Source: Flavobacteriales bacterium
GTDB taxonomy: Bacteria > Bacteroidota > Bacteroidia > Flavobacteriales_C > GCA-002722245
NCBI GenBank assembly: GCA_002717515.1
Contig: PBEC01000022.1
Location: 1-54,381, forward strand
Reading direction: 5' to 3'
DNA length: 54,381 nt
Part shown: positions 8,613 through 17,461 of the stretch, one piece after another
Layout of the letters: each line of letters starts with the position of its first letter
How positions within the stretch are numbered: the stretch's first letter is position 1
Program-made: the position numbers and the translations under genes
The notes under the pieces: model-generated
Seen by the model: the letters and a program-made list of their open reading frames with translations, nothing else
What the model was told of the DNA's origin: nothing
Databases searched by the model: none

Positions 8613-9422
8613 ATGCCAGCAAGAATCTTTGTTTCAATTCTTAAGATATCTCCTAAGTTTAAGAAAGCCGTTTGGAAAAGAGTGTATCAGTTTTTGGCAT
8701 CAAAATATCAAACTGAGGACTGGACTTTTATGAATTATGGTTATCAGTCTTTAAATGAATCTGAAAAAGTTGAACTAAAAAAAGAAGATGAAATTAATCG
8801 ATTTTTTATTCAGCTGTATCACTGTGTAGCTTCTGCCGCTGAGTTAAAGAATAAAATGGTTCTCGAGGTTGGAAGTGGAAGAGGCGGAGGTGCCGATTAT
8901 GTGGAGCGTTATTTCCAGCCTTCAAAAATGTTAGGGGTGGATTATTCAAGCAATGCAATTGAATTTTGTAATAAAGTATTTAAAGATTCAAGTGTTGAAT
9001 ACAAGCTTGGAGATGCCGAGAATCTTCCGTTTGAAAACGAAAGTTTGGATGTTGTGATTAATGTTGAATCATCGCATTGTTATGGTGATGTTCCAGCTTT
9101 TTTTGGAGAAGTAAAAAGAGTTTTAAAGTCAGGTGGATATTTTTCATATGCTGATTTTAGAGATAAAGAGCCTTTTGAACGTTTGAAAAAGGACCTTGTA
9201 AATAGTGGGCTTGAAATCGTTAACAGTACCAACATATCAAAAGAAGTATTGCGGGCATTGGATGATTTTAATGAAGAAAAGATGAAGCGCTTTGGTAAAA
9301 TGTTTGGAAGCTGGCTTAAAAAGCCGTTGTCAGAATTTGCAGGAATGAAAGGATCGAGTATTTACGAAGATTTATCAAACGGCAACACGGTCTATTACCA
9401 TTATTTACTCAGAAAAAATTAA
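8613..9422 (+). CDS. class I SAM-dependent methyltransferase
   Basis: I chose the ATG at 8613 (MPARIFVSILKISPKFKK); a GTG 27 codons upstream lies inside the duplicated flank and gives a non-conserved leader. The 269-aa product has the Rossmann SAM-binding motif I LEVGSGRGGGADYV, the acidic loop GVDYSSNAIEFCNK, motif II GDAENLPFENESLDVV, and a post-motif EVKRVLKSGGYFSYADFR. This pattern resembles small-molecule C/O-methyltransferases such as the phthiotriolone or sterol type, but the substrate cannot be read from sequence. It is a single-gene unit on the plus strand between two unrelated loci. Confidence 0.85.
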   Translation: MPARIFVSILKISPKFKKAVWKRVYQFLASKYQTEDWTFMNYGYQSLNESEKVELKKEDEINRFFIQLYHCVASAAELKNKMVLEVGSGRGGGADYVERYFQPSKMLGVDYSSNAIEFCNKVFKDSSVEYKLGDAENLPFENESLDVVINVESSHCYGDVPAFFGEVKRVLKSGGYFSYADFRDKEPFERLKKDLVNSGLEIVNSTNISKEVLRALDDFNEEKMKRFGKMFGSWLKKPLSEFAGMKGSSIYEDLSNGNTVYYHYLLRKN

Positions 9423-9529
9423 AAAAGGAAAAACCAATAATAAAAAGACTGTTTTTTTTGGTCTTGCATGAGTTGTGTTAAATTTTTAATTAAAGTACAT
9501 TTAGTTAAAAATTGTGTTAAATATATGTT

Positions 9530-9537
9530 TATATTTG
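9530..9537 (+). promoter_or_regulatory. candidate -7 promoter element of the FISUMP lipoprotein
   Basis: TATATTTG matches the Bacteroidota -7 consensus TAnnTTTG, 18 bp before the chosen ATG at 9556. No good TTTG at -33 with the usual spacing is seen, so the call is weak. Confidence 0.3.
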
Positions 9538-9555
9538 ACTTCCGAAATTAATAAT

Positions 9556-10242
9556 ATGAGAAAAACACTATTAGGGTTTATTGCAATTGGTTTGTTTGTT
9601 TTTGTTGGATGTAAGAAGGATAATGAAAGTTCAAATCAATTAACTTCGAATGATAAGCCCATCGATGCTGATGGAAATGTTTACAAATCTGTGATAATAG
9701 GAGAACAAGAATGGATGGCAGAGAATTTAAGAACTACTAAATACTCTGACGGTACCGTAATTCCTAATGTAGAGAGTAATACTCAATGGGAAAATTTACA
9801 TACAGGTGCGTGGAGCCAATACGAAAACGATAGTCAGTACGATAGTATTTACGGTAAGTTGTATAATTTTTATGCAGTAAACAAAGGTAATTTGTGTCCA
9901 ACAGGATGGCATGTTCCGAGTGATGAGGAATGGATAGAGTTAACCGATTTTTTAGCTACTAATGGACATTCAGGATCAGAGGCTTTAGCCTTAAAATCAA
10001 CATCAGGTTGGATAGATGACGGAAACGGAACAGATGATTATGGTTGGAACGGTTTACCAGGAGGTTATCGCGATATAGAAGGTCCTTTCTCTGATGTTGG
10101 AGAGAGTGGAAATTGGTGGAGTTCTTCGCAAGAAGACGGCTTCAATGCTTGGTATCGCGGTTTATATAATTACGATGACAAGGTAGATATTTATGGATGC
10201 GTCAAACAATATGGATTTTCTGTTCGATGCGTTAGGGATTAG
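9556..10242 (+). CDS. FISUMP-domain lipoprotein
   Basis: The ATG at 9556 gives MRKTLLGFIAIGLFVFVGCKKD, a textbook lipoprotein signal; an in-frame start 14 codons upstream would bury it and is rejected. The 228-aa protein then carries one FISUMP domain from about residue 38 to the end: DADGNVYKSVIIGEQEWMAENL, KLYNFYAV, CPTGWHVPSDEEW, YGWNGLPGG, WWSSSQED and the terminal SVRCVRD. It is probably surface attached. A related gene fragment occupies the left end of the window, and the YD-repeat cluster lies between them. FISUMP proteins are common in Bacteroidota and Fibrobacteres, but no activity is established. Confidence 0.85.
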   Translation: MRKTLLGFIAIGLFVFVGCKKDNESSNQLTSNDKPIDADGNVYKSVIIGEQEWMAENLRTTKYSDGTVIPNVESNTQWENLHTGAWSQYENDSQYDSIYGKLYNFYAVNKGNLCPTGWHVPSDEEWIELTDFLATNGHSGSEALALKSTSGWIDDGNGTDDYGWNGLPGGYRDIEGPFSDVGESGNWWSSSQEDGFNAWYRGLYNYDDKVDIYGCVKQYGFSVRCVRD

Positions 10243-10292
10243 TTCTTGAAACAATTTGGCAAATTAAAAAAACAGGTAAGCCCATTTGGGGA

Positions 10293-11144
10293 TCACTCTA
10301 ATCTCCAGGAAAGAATAAATTCATGTGTATTATAACTTTGAGAAAAAGTAAAGGATTGATATTCATACAAATAAGCTATTCTGAAATTTTTTAAAAATTG
10401 AAAACCGATAATTCCATGAAGTGCCATAGTGCTTCTTGCGCCTCCTCCAAGGTATATAAGTTCTTTTATCAATGATCTGATTTGCACTTCCGCGGTTGCA
10501 GAGTTAAAATCTGTTTTCATCAACGAACTGATTCTCCATTTGTAGTTCGATGAGGTGATTTTATATGCAGCATTTAAGTAAAGATGAGGTGAACTGTTGC
10601 GCTCTGTACCAAATGTTGAAAAACTGGAGTTAATGTTTGCAAGTCCTAACCCTGATTCAAATTTATCATTATAAACACTTCCACCAAGACCCACTCCTAC
10701 CATATGAGAAAGTGGATTGTCAAGGTTTAAAATAGTTGGATCATTAGGATCCACAGCATTGATGCTGCTGGATGAAAATGACTTTCTGGAGTAAGATAGT
10801 GACGATCCAATATTGAGTTTAACTTTTTCAAAAGTTATTGTTCTGGCATAATTAAAATAAACCCTGGTGTTGTTGTTTAATCCGAACTGGTCATACATGT
10901 ATCCACCACCGAAAGAGTTTAATCCTGTATTGTGTTCATAAAGTCCTGTAATTGTTTGAGGGCTTCCCGAAAAAGTATTCCACTGCTTCCTTCCTGTGAA
11001 ATTGGTATACATCTTTCCTTTAACTCCAGTTATAGCAGGATTAAACGTACTTAAATTCGCGTCATACTCAGTAAATTGCGACATCTCTTGACCCAGGAAA
11101 ATATTTGCGGTCAAAAGCAAAGTGATTAAAACTTTAAATTTCAT
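10293..11144 (-). CDS. PorP/SprF-family type IX secretion membrane protein
   Basis: The 283-aa protein has a signal peptide (MKFKVLITLLLTANIFLGQE) followed by the family opening MSQFTEYDANLSTFNPAITG, an exact style match to PorP/SprF proteins, then alternating beta strands expected of an outer-membrane barrel ending in ILSWRLE. In gliding Bacteroidota SprF helps deliver SprB-type adhesins, and PorP-like paralogues pair with individual large type IX substrates. The gene lies 54 bp downstream of the glycine-rich secreted protein on the same strand, so that protein is a reasonable candidate partner, although it lacks an obvious sorting tail. Confidence 0.87.
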   Translation of the reverse strand: MKFKVLITLLLTANIFLGQEMSQFTEYDANLSTFNPAITGVKGKMYTNFTGRKQWNTFSGSPQTITGLYEHNTGLNSFGGGYMYDQFGLNNNTRVYFNYARTITFEKVKLNIGSSLSYSRKSFSSSSINAVDPNDPTILNLDNPLSHMVGVGLGGSVYNDKFESGLGLANINSSFSTFGTERNSSPHLYLNAAYKITSSNYKWRISSLMKTDFNSATAEVQIRSLIKELIYLGGGARSTMALHGIIGFQFLKNFRIAYLYEYQSFTFSQSYNTHEFILSWRLE

Positions 11145-11198
11145 TTAAACTAAAGTATAAAAATAGATTACGATAAATCAATTGAAACCAAAATGATT

Positions 11199-12713
11199 TT
11201 AATAATAAACAAAATTGATTTCTCCATTTCTTCCGTCTCTTCCAGCCTTTCCAGGAATTCCATCTTTCATAGTTGGTACTGGGGTAATAAGTGCTTCCAG
11301 TAGATTTGACCAGAAAGACCCGCCGCCATGGCTACTGTCATCGTCTGATAAAATTCCTCCACGACCACCGTCTCCGCCAGGTCCGCCTTTTCCTCCATTA
11401 TTTATTAATTTCAATGCATGAATATATTTCGCGAATGACTGGGGTAAATGGATACTTATATTTCCGCCGTCTCCACCGTCTCCACCGTCTCCACCATTCT
11501 GACCTTCAGTTGCCACTGAATTTTCAAATTCGTTTCTACCGTTTCTACCGTTTCTACCTTTTTGCCCTTTAGAACCTGAAGATTCAATACTTAAATTCCC
11601 ATAATTAGGGTTTAAATAGATAACCTCTGTTAGGTTCGCAGTTGAAATGTTAAGCTTGAAAATATCCTTTTTATGGGGTGTTTCAGAGATTGAAATGGTT
11701 ACATTTTCACCGTGATACCCATTAAATGAGCGGTTAACTTTTGCTCCAAATTTATAAGAATAGGATTTGTCCAGTATCATAGGAAAGGTGTATTCTTTGT
11801 TAATCCGATTCGATTTTAAATGGATTGATGCCGAATCAGGTTGTGTTTCTGAAAATTGAAGTGCTGAGAAATTACCACTTATAATTTCTCCGTTTTTAGT
11901 TAAGGTTTTAATTCCATAACCGTCAAAAATGTTTTGAAGGTCATCTCCAGTTAACTTTTCTTGCTTACCATTTTCAAAAGTGGCTACTGCCTCAAGTTTG
12001 TTAATGGAATCATAGCTGAATGTAGTGGGTACAATATTTATATCTACTAAATCAGATATCTGAAAGCGATCTACCGATGTTCTGAAATTAGAATCTTTAG
12101 AGGAGTAACCAACAGTAACAAATTTTGCTAAAGAATCATTTGATAAACTATTTATTCTTAATTCACCTTCAGGTACTATTTCAGCACCATTTACCTCCAT
12201 GTTAATCTTATTTTGTTCTAAAAAGCTATAAATTTTATTTTTTGATATCATTTTCGTTTTTCCGTTTGAAAAACGAGCTTCCAACTTCATAGCGTATTTT
12301 ATATTTCGGAAAAGATTTTCACCAAAGCCATCAGTCATTTTTAAATGAATTAAGTCTGGTAGCTTAACAGTATCTCTGATTTCTATTTTTTTGTTCAGCG
12401 GATGATTGTATAGAAAAATAATAGAGTTATTATTCTTTTTTATTGTATTTGGATGAATCTCAACTTCACCCGAACCTTGATAATATGTTCCTCCAATTAC
12501 AACTAAATTAAATCTACCCAGATATCCTGATTTATTAAAATATTTACCTCTCTGTTTGATTTCCCCTTTTTTTGTATCGAACTCAAACCCAATAATAAAT
12601 GAGGTTTGTTCAGTAAAATCAATGTTTTCATCGTAAACAAGTTTAACGTTTTTTTGAGATTGAGCTGTGAGGCAGCAAACGCTTAATAGCAAGCAAAACA
12701 GAGTAGTTTTCAT
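11199..12713 (-). CDS. secreted protein with glycine-rich, collagen-like C-terminal region
   Basis: This 504-aa protein has a signal peptide (MKTTLFCLLLSVCCLTAQSQ) and an N-terminal 360-residue region of no recognised family. The last 130 residues hold four glycine-rich blocks, for example GSKGQKGRNGRNGRN, GGDGGDGGDGG, GGKGGPGGDGGRGG and GIPGKAGRDGRNG, with a Gly-X-X or Gly-Gly-X pattern. Such blocks could form extended or polyglycine-type helices on the surface. The underlying DNA has exact 9-bp tandem repeats. It lies upstream of the PorP/SprF gene and is probably in the same operon. Its molecular role is unknown. Confidence 0.7.
   Translation of the reverse strand: MKTTLFCLLLSVCCLTAQSQKNVKLVYDENIDFTEQTSFIIGFEFDTKKGEIKQRGKYFNKSGYLGRFNLVVIGGTYYQGSGEVEIHPNTIKKNNNSIIFLYNHPLNKKIEIRDTVKLPDLIHLKMTDGFGENLFRNIKYAMKLEARFSNGKTKMISKNKIYSFLEQNKINMEVNGAEIVPEGELRINSLSNDSLAKFVTVGYSSKDSNFRTSVDRFQISDLVDINIVPTTFSYDSINKLEAVATFENGKQEKLTGDDLQNIFDGYGIKTLTKNGEIISGNFSALQFSETQPDSASIHLKSNRINKEYTFPMILDKSYSYKFGAKVNRSFNGYHGENVTISISETPHKKDIFKLNISTANLTEVIYLNPNYGNLSIESSGSKGQKGRNGRNGRNEFENSVATEGQNGGDGGDGGDGGNISIHLPQSFAKYIHALKLINNGGKGGPGGDGGRGGILSDDDSSHGGGSFWSNLLEALITPVPTMKDGIPGKAGRDGRNGEINFVYY
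11464..11495. repeat. 9-bp tandem repeat inside the glycine-rich gene
   Basis: Just over three copies of the 9-mer CCGTCTCCA encode GGD triplets on the minus strand. The unit is a multiple of three, so slippage would change length without shifting frame. Confidence 0.7.
11531..11558. repeat. second 9-bp tandem repeat inside the glycine-rich gene
   Basis: Three copies of CGTTTCTAC encode the GRN triplets on the minus strand; as with the first array, length change would stay in frame. Confidence 0.7.
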
Positions 12714-12814
12714 TTGTTAATTTTTTGTTAATACACCAATAATGGTGCCAAAAAAAGCATATAAAAATTGATTTTCAAGTTGAAGACTCCCTCGAAAATA
12801 TTATAAAACGATTT

Positions 12815-12845
12815 ATTGCATCGCTTTAATTTGTAGCGATGCAAT
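12815..12845 (-). terminator. hairpin after the HupE/UreJ gene
   Basis: A perfect 11-bp inverted repeat, ATTGCATCGCT and AGCGATGCAAT with a 9-base loop, lies about 65 bp downstream of the HupE/UreJ stop on the minus strand. There is no strong T-run after it, so it may be a weak terminator or an RNA-stabilising stem. Confidence 0.4.
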
Positions 12846-12908
12846 TCAGTATTTATCAATTAAAATCGAGCCTTAAAAAAGGAGTTTAGCATTTAAGTGT
12901 AATCATTG

Positions 12909-13490
12909 CTATTGAAGAACATTTATGAACAGCGTGGTGGCTATTCCAAAACCTGCTCCTGAAAAGAATAGATTCCAATCAAAATGTCTCTTTTTCAAAA
13001 CGTATGAATACAGCCAAAGAACTCCCATAAGAAGAAGCACTATGAACAATTGTCCGATTTCTATTCCTAAATTAAATACGAATAAAGGCAAAACAACATC
13101 ATCACTAAAAAGCATAAACTTAAAATTACTTGCAAAAGCCAGTCCGTGAATTAAACCAAAAGCCAGAGCTATTCCATATTTTATTCTGACATCGGATTTT
13201 TTATTCTCTTTTTTGTAATTCACAATATTTGATATGGCTGTAATCATGATTGTAATGGGAATCAAGGTTTCAATAACCGCTGAGTTAGATGGAACAATGT
13301 CCAGAGCACTCAAAACCAAGGTGCAGCTGTGGCCAATAGTGAAAGCAGTAATGATAACCAAAATTTGTTTCCATTGTTTCAGCTGAAAGGCTGCACATAA
13401 GGTCATAACAAAAAGAAGGTGATCGTAGGCGTTGATGTCTACAATGTGTTCCCAACCGGTAACGAAGAAAGAGCTTAATGAACTGTTCAT
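12909..13490 (-). CDS. HupE/UreJ-family membrane protein
   Basis: The 193-aa protein has about six hydrophobic helices and the family signature HIVDINAYDHLLFVMTL near the N terminus, then AFTIGHSCTLVLSAL and FGLIHGLAFAS. HupE/UreJ proteins are thought to be nickel (or other divalent metal) permeases; the conserved His and Asp residues in these motifs are the likely metal ligands. It follows the DUF6702 gene by 12 bp on the same strand, a pairing that I believe is common in Bacteroidota. The palindromic operator in front of the pair suggests metal-responsive control. The metal is not proven. Confidence 0.83.
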   Translation of the reverse strand: MNSSLSSFFVTGWEHIVDINAYDHLLFVMTLCAAFQLKQWKQILVIITAFTIGHSCTLVLSALDIVPSNSAVIETLIPITIMITAISNIVNYKKENKKSDVRIKYGIALAFGLIHGLAFASNFKFMLFSDDVVLPLFVFNLGIEIGQLFIVLLLMGVLWLYSYVLKKRHFDWNLFFSGAGFGIATTLFINVLQ

Positions 13491-13502
13491 AGATTGAATT
13501 AT

Positions 13503-14024
13503 TTATTGGATTTTTAATTTATGTATTGAACTTTTATAAGTTGCCTGATAATGTTTTTCACTAAAAAAAGGAAGCATTCGTATTACGTTTACATTGGTTT
13601 GCCTGTAACCAAATTCAGTAAACATTATATTGTTTTCAACCACGAGATCGTCTCCCTTTTTGATGCTTATTTTATCCGAGGAAAACTTAAAGCTGAAGGC
13701 GTTATAATTTGAGTGAATCTCAATTTCCTCATACTTTATATCGAGCTTTTCGCCGTTGATGGAAATTTTAAAATAGGTGTCAAAATATTTCTTTACTCTT
13801 TTTTTATCGGCTTTTGTGGGGCTTAAATAATCAATTTCCTTGGAAAGCAAATTTTTTGCACTCAGAACAAAATCATCCATAAATACATTGAAAATGAAAT
13901 TTATTTTTCCAGACTTTTCTTCATATTCAATGAGTGTTGTGCTGAACTTTAATTGATGAGCGTCAACTGAAGAACCTACGAAAAACAACAGCAACAAAAG
14001 TATTTTGGAAATTTTCTTTTTCAT
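13503..14024 (-). CDS. DUF6702-like secreted protein
   Basis: I place the start at the ATG ending at 14024, giving MKKKISKILLLLLFFVGSSVDAHQ with a signal peptide cut before HQLKFSTT; the longer open frame starts inside the operator palindrome and is not credible. The 173-aa product is all-beta in appearance (KFSTTLIEYEEKSGKINFIFNVF, KYEEIEIHSNYNAFSFKF) and has the layout of the DUF6702 family. It sits directly before the HupE/UreJ gene. The mature N-terminal His could help bind metal, but that is speculative. I am fairly sure of the gene, less so of the family name. Confidence 0.7.
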   Translation of the reverse strand: MKKKISKILLLLLFFVGSSVDAHQLKFSTTLIEYEEKSGKINFIFNVFMDDFVLSAKNLLSKEIDYLSPTKADKKRVKKYFDTYFKISINGEKLDIKYEEIEIHSNYNAFSFKFSSDKISIKKGDDLVVENNIMFTEFGYRQTNVNVIRMLPFFSEKHYQATYKSSIHKLKIQ

Positions 14025-14040
14025 TATTTCTTTTCGGCAA

Positions 14041-14090
14041 TAAATATACCAATAAATAAACAAATGCAACAAGGTTGCATTTGTTTATTT
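14041..14090 (-). promoter_or_regulatory. perfect 37-bp palindromic operator before DUF6702-HupE
   Basis: Bases 14054-14070 (AAATAAACAAATGCAAC) and 14074-14090 are perfect reverse complements around the trinucleotide AAG. The core TGCAAC-AAG-GTTGCA is the same arrangement as at 3671-3685 before the CobW-type gene. On the minus strand a TATATTTA (14041-14048) fits the -7 element, with the palindrome over the -33 region. A Fur/Zur-type repressor is the likely reader. Confidence 0.6.
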
Positions 14091-14137
14091 AGAACAAAAG
14101 AATACCCATCATACGTAACCAAATGGAGGAACAAAAA

Positions 14138-14560
14138 TTAAATGTTGATGTATTTTTTTGAAAATTCGGCTTTTAGGTCAAGTAATTTTCCAATAAATTT
14201 TCTGTGTGGTTTTTTAATTGTTTTTTGAGAGATTTTCATGAACGTAGCTTCCCCGTAAATGGATAATGTTTCACTGTTGTAAACAGTGAGTTTGTAATAA
14301 GGAATAATCCAGGTGTAGTGCTCTGTGAATTTTTTAAAATGTACAATGATTCCTTTGGGCCGAAGTTCAATACTTATTTTAACCAGGGATTCATCGGAGG
14401 GAAGTCTCGAAATAACATCTTCACTTGCGGATTCTAATATAAATCTGGGTGAACCGATTCCTTTCATTTTAAAACGCTCAATGGCTCCAAACGGCTTACC
14501 TAGGGTGTCATTGATTAGCTGAATGATTTCTCTGTCTCTGTATGAAAAGTTGTATATCAT
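14138..14560 (-). CDS. conserved-looking hypothetical protein, 140 aa
   Basis: The open frame extends to 14638, but the ATG ending at 14560 (MIYNFSYRDREIIQLINDTLG) is preferred because the upstream 78 bases include the palindrome TTGTTGCAACAA and encode a poor leader. The product is soluble, mixed alpha/beta, with a basic C terminus (KTIKKPHRKFIGKLLDLKAEF). No family is recognised and no catalytic motif stands out. It is followed after 113 bp by the DUF6702-HupE unit with its own operator. The nearby TGCAAC-type palindrome hints that it belongs to the same regulon. Confidence 0.6.
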   Translation of the reverse strand: MIYNFSYRDREIIQLINDTLGKPFGAIERFKMKGIGSPRFILESASEDVISRLPSDESLVKISIELRPKGIIVHFKKFTEHYTWIIPYYKLTVYNSETLSIYGEATFMKISQKTIKKPHRKFIGKLLDLKAEFSKKYINI

Positions 14561-14586
14561 ATAAATTTGTTGCAACAACAATTTAT
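14561..14586 (-). promoter_or_regulatory. possible third TTGCAA-type palindrome
   Basis: TTGTTGCAACAA (14567-14578) is a perfect 12-bp palindrome flanked by ATAAATT and AATTTAT, immediately before the chosen start at 14560. It shares the GTTGCA/TGCAAC words with the two stronger sites but with a different spacing, so common control is only possible. Confidence 0.35.
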
Positions 14587-14773
14587 GAAATAATGACGTT
14601 AATTGAAAATAAAGGTGATAGATTTTACTTAATGTCAATTACATTTTAAGATAAATTTCGTTTTAAAGTGAACCAATTATAAAAAAAACAGTATAAGAGT
14701 AACTAAATTATTGACTACTTTAATAAAATATCAAAAAGGAGAGAGATTTGAGGGAATTCTCTTTTGAGTTACA

Positions 14774-16162
14774 ATGCTATCTAAATCCAAAATATTTAAC
14801 CCTGTTGGTTTTTTTACCGGCATAAAAAGTTGGGGAATACAACCGGATACGCCGCATGAGGAAATAAGGTTGGTACGGTTGCTTAACTACATTTGTTTTA
14901 CGGGTTCAATTACTGCATTATTTTATTCTTTTGTTTTCTTTTTCCTTGGTGAATATATACCCGTTTTAGTTGATCTGACAATTTTAAGTTTATTTATTCC
15001 TCCGTTGCTTTTTAATAAAGTTGGAAAATATAAAACAGCCCGATTTTCGCTCATAGTTACATCCAACATATCTATTTCTCTGCTGATGGTTGTATATGGA
15101 AACAAATATGGAGATGAACTTTTTTACATCATTACTGCTGTTCTTGGAGTAATTATTTTTAAAAATATAAAGTACGCGGTTGCTTCATTTTGCGTGGCTT
15201 TTATTTTTTATTTGTGTTCAAAGTATTACAGCAACAGCTTTCCACCTAAATTTGAATTTGATCAAGCTTTAATCGCGCCTCTAAACATACTCCATGTAGT
15301 AATAATAGCGCTGGTTGTTTTTTTGTTAACTCTGTATGTTAAACGTGAAAATTATAATTTCGAAAAACAAATCACAAGCATCAATGATGACTTAAATTCA
15401 AAGAAATCCTATATACTCAACAGTTTGAAATATGCATCTCGAATTCAAAAATCCATCATCGGTAGGAAAGAGGACATATTACAAAAGTTTGAGGACGGTT
15501 TTATAATTTTTAAACCAAAAGACATTGTTAGTGGAGATTTCTATTGGTTTGCAGAAATAGGAGACGAAAAAATAATTGCAGCAGCTGATTGCACAGGACA
15601 CGGTGTTCCTGCTGCCTTCATGACGATAATGGGTAATAATTTCCTTAATGATATTGTATTTGATGATAAAATTCTTTCCCCTGATAAAATTCTTCAAGCA
15701 CTTGATGAAAAAATAGTAAAGCAACTTGTTCAAGTTAATGGCATGGACGTTAATGACGGTATGGACATTTCGATTCTTAGAATAAATGAAACAACGAAAG
15801 AAATTGAATACGCAAGTGCAATGAATTCTATAATTAGGATAAACGAAAACGAACTATCAACAATAAAAGGAGTTCGATTTCCTGTTGGTTCGAGTCAATA
15901 TGGGACATCAAAACAATATACGAAGACGAAAATCAACTATCTTAAAGGGGATAAATATTACTTGATGACAGACGGCTTTCAAGACCAATTTGGTGGCCAT
16001 AAAGGAAAAAAATTCCTAAAAAAGAGATTGCGTGAACTTATTCGCCAAAACAGTAATCTTCCGATGGCCGAACAGAGAATTACATTGGAGAAAACATTAC
16101 GTGAATGGCAAAATAATGAGGATCAAACCGACGATATACTCTTGATTGGGTTAACTCTTTAA
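14774..16162 (+). CDS. membrane-bound SpoIIE/PP2C-type serine phosphatase
   Basis: The 462-aa protein starts with about six transmembrane helices (residues 35-190), continues into a short coiled linker ([21 protein letters not shown]) and ends in a SpoIIE-type PP2C domain (about 215-462). Visible phosphatase motifs are [28 protein letters not shown] (metal-binding Asp), [11 protein letters not shown] and [12 protein letters not shown]. Such proteins act as stress or signalling phosphatases on anti-anti-sigma-type partners; none is encoded nearby. It is a single gene on the plus strand, convergent with the glutathione peroxidase gene. Confidence 0.88.
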
Positions 16163-16194
16163 ATACATAATCCTGTTTGGGAACCAATTCCATA

Positions 16195-16710
16195 TTATTT
16201 TATGAGTGAGGTGATTTTTTCACTTGTCGGTGAAACACCACTTCCGAAATAACCTATTAATTTCCCATCCTCATCCAGTAGAAATTTATTGAAGTTCCAT
16301 GTGATTTTGTAGTCATCCACCCCGTTTTTTTCTTTTTTAGTTAACCAGCTGTACAAAGGATGTTGATTGGAGCCCTTAACATAACCCTTTTCAAGTAACG
16401 TAAAAGTAACACCGTAATTTTTTTTGCAAAAAGCGGATATCTCTGAATTTTTCCCAGGTTCCTGCCCCATAAATTGGTTACAAGGCATTCCTACTATTTC
16501 GAGTTTATCTTTATATTCTTGATATAATTTTTCTAAATCACCGTACTGAGAAGTGTATCCGCATTTAGAAGCGGTATTAACGATAAGTACTTTTTTTCCC
16601 TTAAAGTCGGATAATTTAAACGATTCTCCAGATATTTTGTTCAAAGAAATATCGTAAACTGAAGAGCTGCTTAGAAGAAGAGCTGAAAATAATACAACAA
16701 GAGATTTCAT
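16195..16710 (-). CDS. glutathione peroxidase-family thiol peroxidase
   Basis: From the ATG ending at 16710 the protein is 171 aa with a short signal peptide (MKSLVVLFSALLLSSSS), suggesting a periplasmic location; the frame extends 11 codons further upstream with a poorer start. The catalytic residues are all present: Cys50 in NTASKCGYTSQY, Gln79 in PCNQF, and Trp138-Asn139 in ITWNFNKFLLD. In bacteria these enzymes usually reduce peroxides with thioredoxin rather than glutathione. It is 86 bp downstream of the small lipoprotein gene on the same strand. Confidence 0.88.
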   Translation of the reverse strand: MKSLVVLFSALLLSSSSVYDISLNKISGESFKLSDFKGKKVLIVNTASKCGYTSQYGDLEKLYQEYKDKLEIVGMPCNQFMGQEPGKNSEISAFCKKNYGVTFTLLEKGYVKGSNQHPLYSWLTKKEKNGVDDYKITWNFNKFLLDEDGKLIGYFGSGVSPTSEKITSLIK

Positions 16711-16796
16711 GGTTTTATGGTTTGATTTTAATAATACTCCCACTAATTAAATAATTTTTCAAAATTTGAGCAATATTATTTTGATAAGCGGTAAAA

Positions 16797-17234
16797 TTAT
16801 AATCCCAATTCCAAAGTACTACAGGTGTTCGCATTTATATTTATTGAAGTATGCCATATCGTGATGTTGTCTTCGGATTGAACGGAAAACTCGCAACCAA
16901 TCGTTTTAACATTCCCTAAGCTTCTGGTTGTTTTTACAGCATTACTGAAATCATCACAATCCGGGGCGTTGGTTCTAAAGTTTTTCGTTTCAGTAGTTCC
17001 TACCAATTCATCGTTCAAATAAAAATTGAGACCGGAAACATTGTTTTCAATTAAAAATTCCGAAACATCTTTTCCATACCAAAACACCAGGGAGCCTTGA
17101 TAACGGCACTCCTCATTACCTGATGAGTTACCTCTTTCATAATCGATACTATCAGGGTCCGAACAGCCCTTTTTACTACAGCCGATTGTAAATAAAAATA
17201 TTGAGGAGAACAATAATAGATGAGAAATCTTCAC
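16797..17234 (-). CDS. hypothetical cysteine-containing lipoprotein, GTG start
   Basis: The 145-aa product begins at a GTG and reads MKISHLLLFSSIFLFTIGCSKKG, a clear lipoprotein signal, which supports the non-ATG start. After the lipobox comes a short Cys pair region (GCSDPDSIDYERGNSSGNEEC), then a beta-rich part with FWYGKDVSEFLIEN, TNAPDCDD and a closing NANTCSTLELG. No family is recognised. The even number of cysteines in the mature part would suit disulfides. It is divergent from the pyrophosphatase gene. Confidence 0.65.
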   Translation of the reverse strand: MKISHLLLFSSIFLFTIGCSKKGCSDPDSIDYERGNSSGNEECRYQGSLVFWYGKDVSEFLIENNVSGLNFYLNDELVGTTETKNFRTNAPDCDDFSNAVKTTRSLGNVKTIGCEFSVQSEDNITIWHTSININANTCSTLELGL

Positions 17235-17401
17235 ACTTTAAAGTAAGAATAAACATACCACGAGTCCATTAAAACAGTTTTTTTATTTTTCAAATAAAAC
17301 GGTCTGAATCTAATTTTCATCGATTCGAACGTTGATTACAGGTTTAATTGTCTCAAAACCCATTAAAAAAGGTGTTTTTTTAAAAAAAGGCGGCGGTTCC
17401 C

Positions 17402-17432
17402 TTTGTCAATCTCAGATTATGCTCTAATTTCG
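17402..17432 (+). promoter_or_regulatory. promoter of the pyrophosphatase gene
   Basis: TTTG at 17402-17405 and TAATTTCG at 17425-17432 are 19 bp apart and match the Bacteroidota -33/-7 pattern (TTTG, TAnnTTTG) with one mismatch. The ATG follows 29 bp later. Confidence 0.5.
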
Positions 17433-17461
17433 CCTGCCTAAAAACAATACATAAATTAAAA

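Noticed and set aside
14025-14072. Upstream extension of the DUF6702-like gene.
   Set aside because: It would start inside the perfect operator palindrome and would remove the signal peptide.
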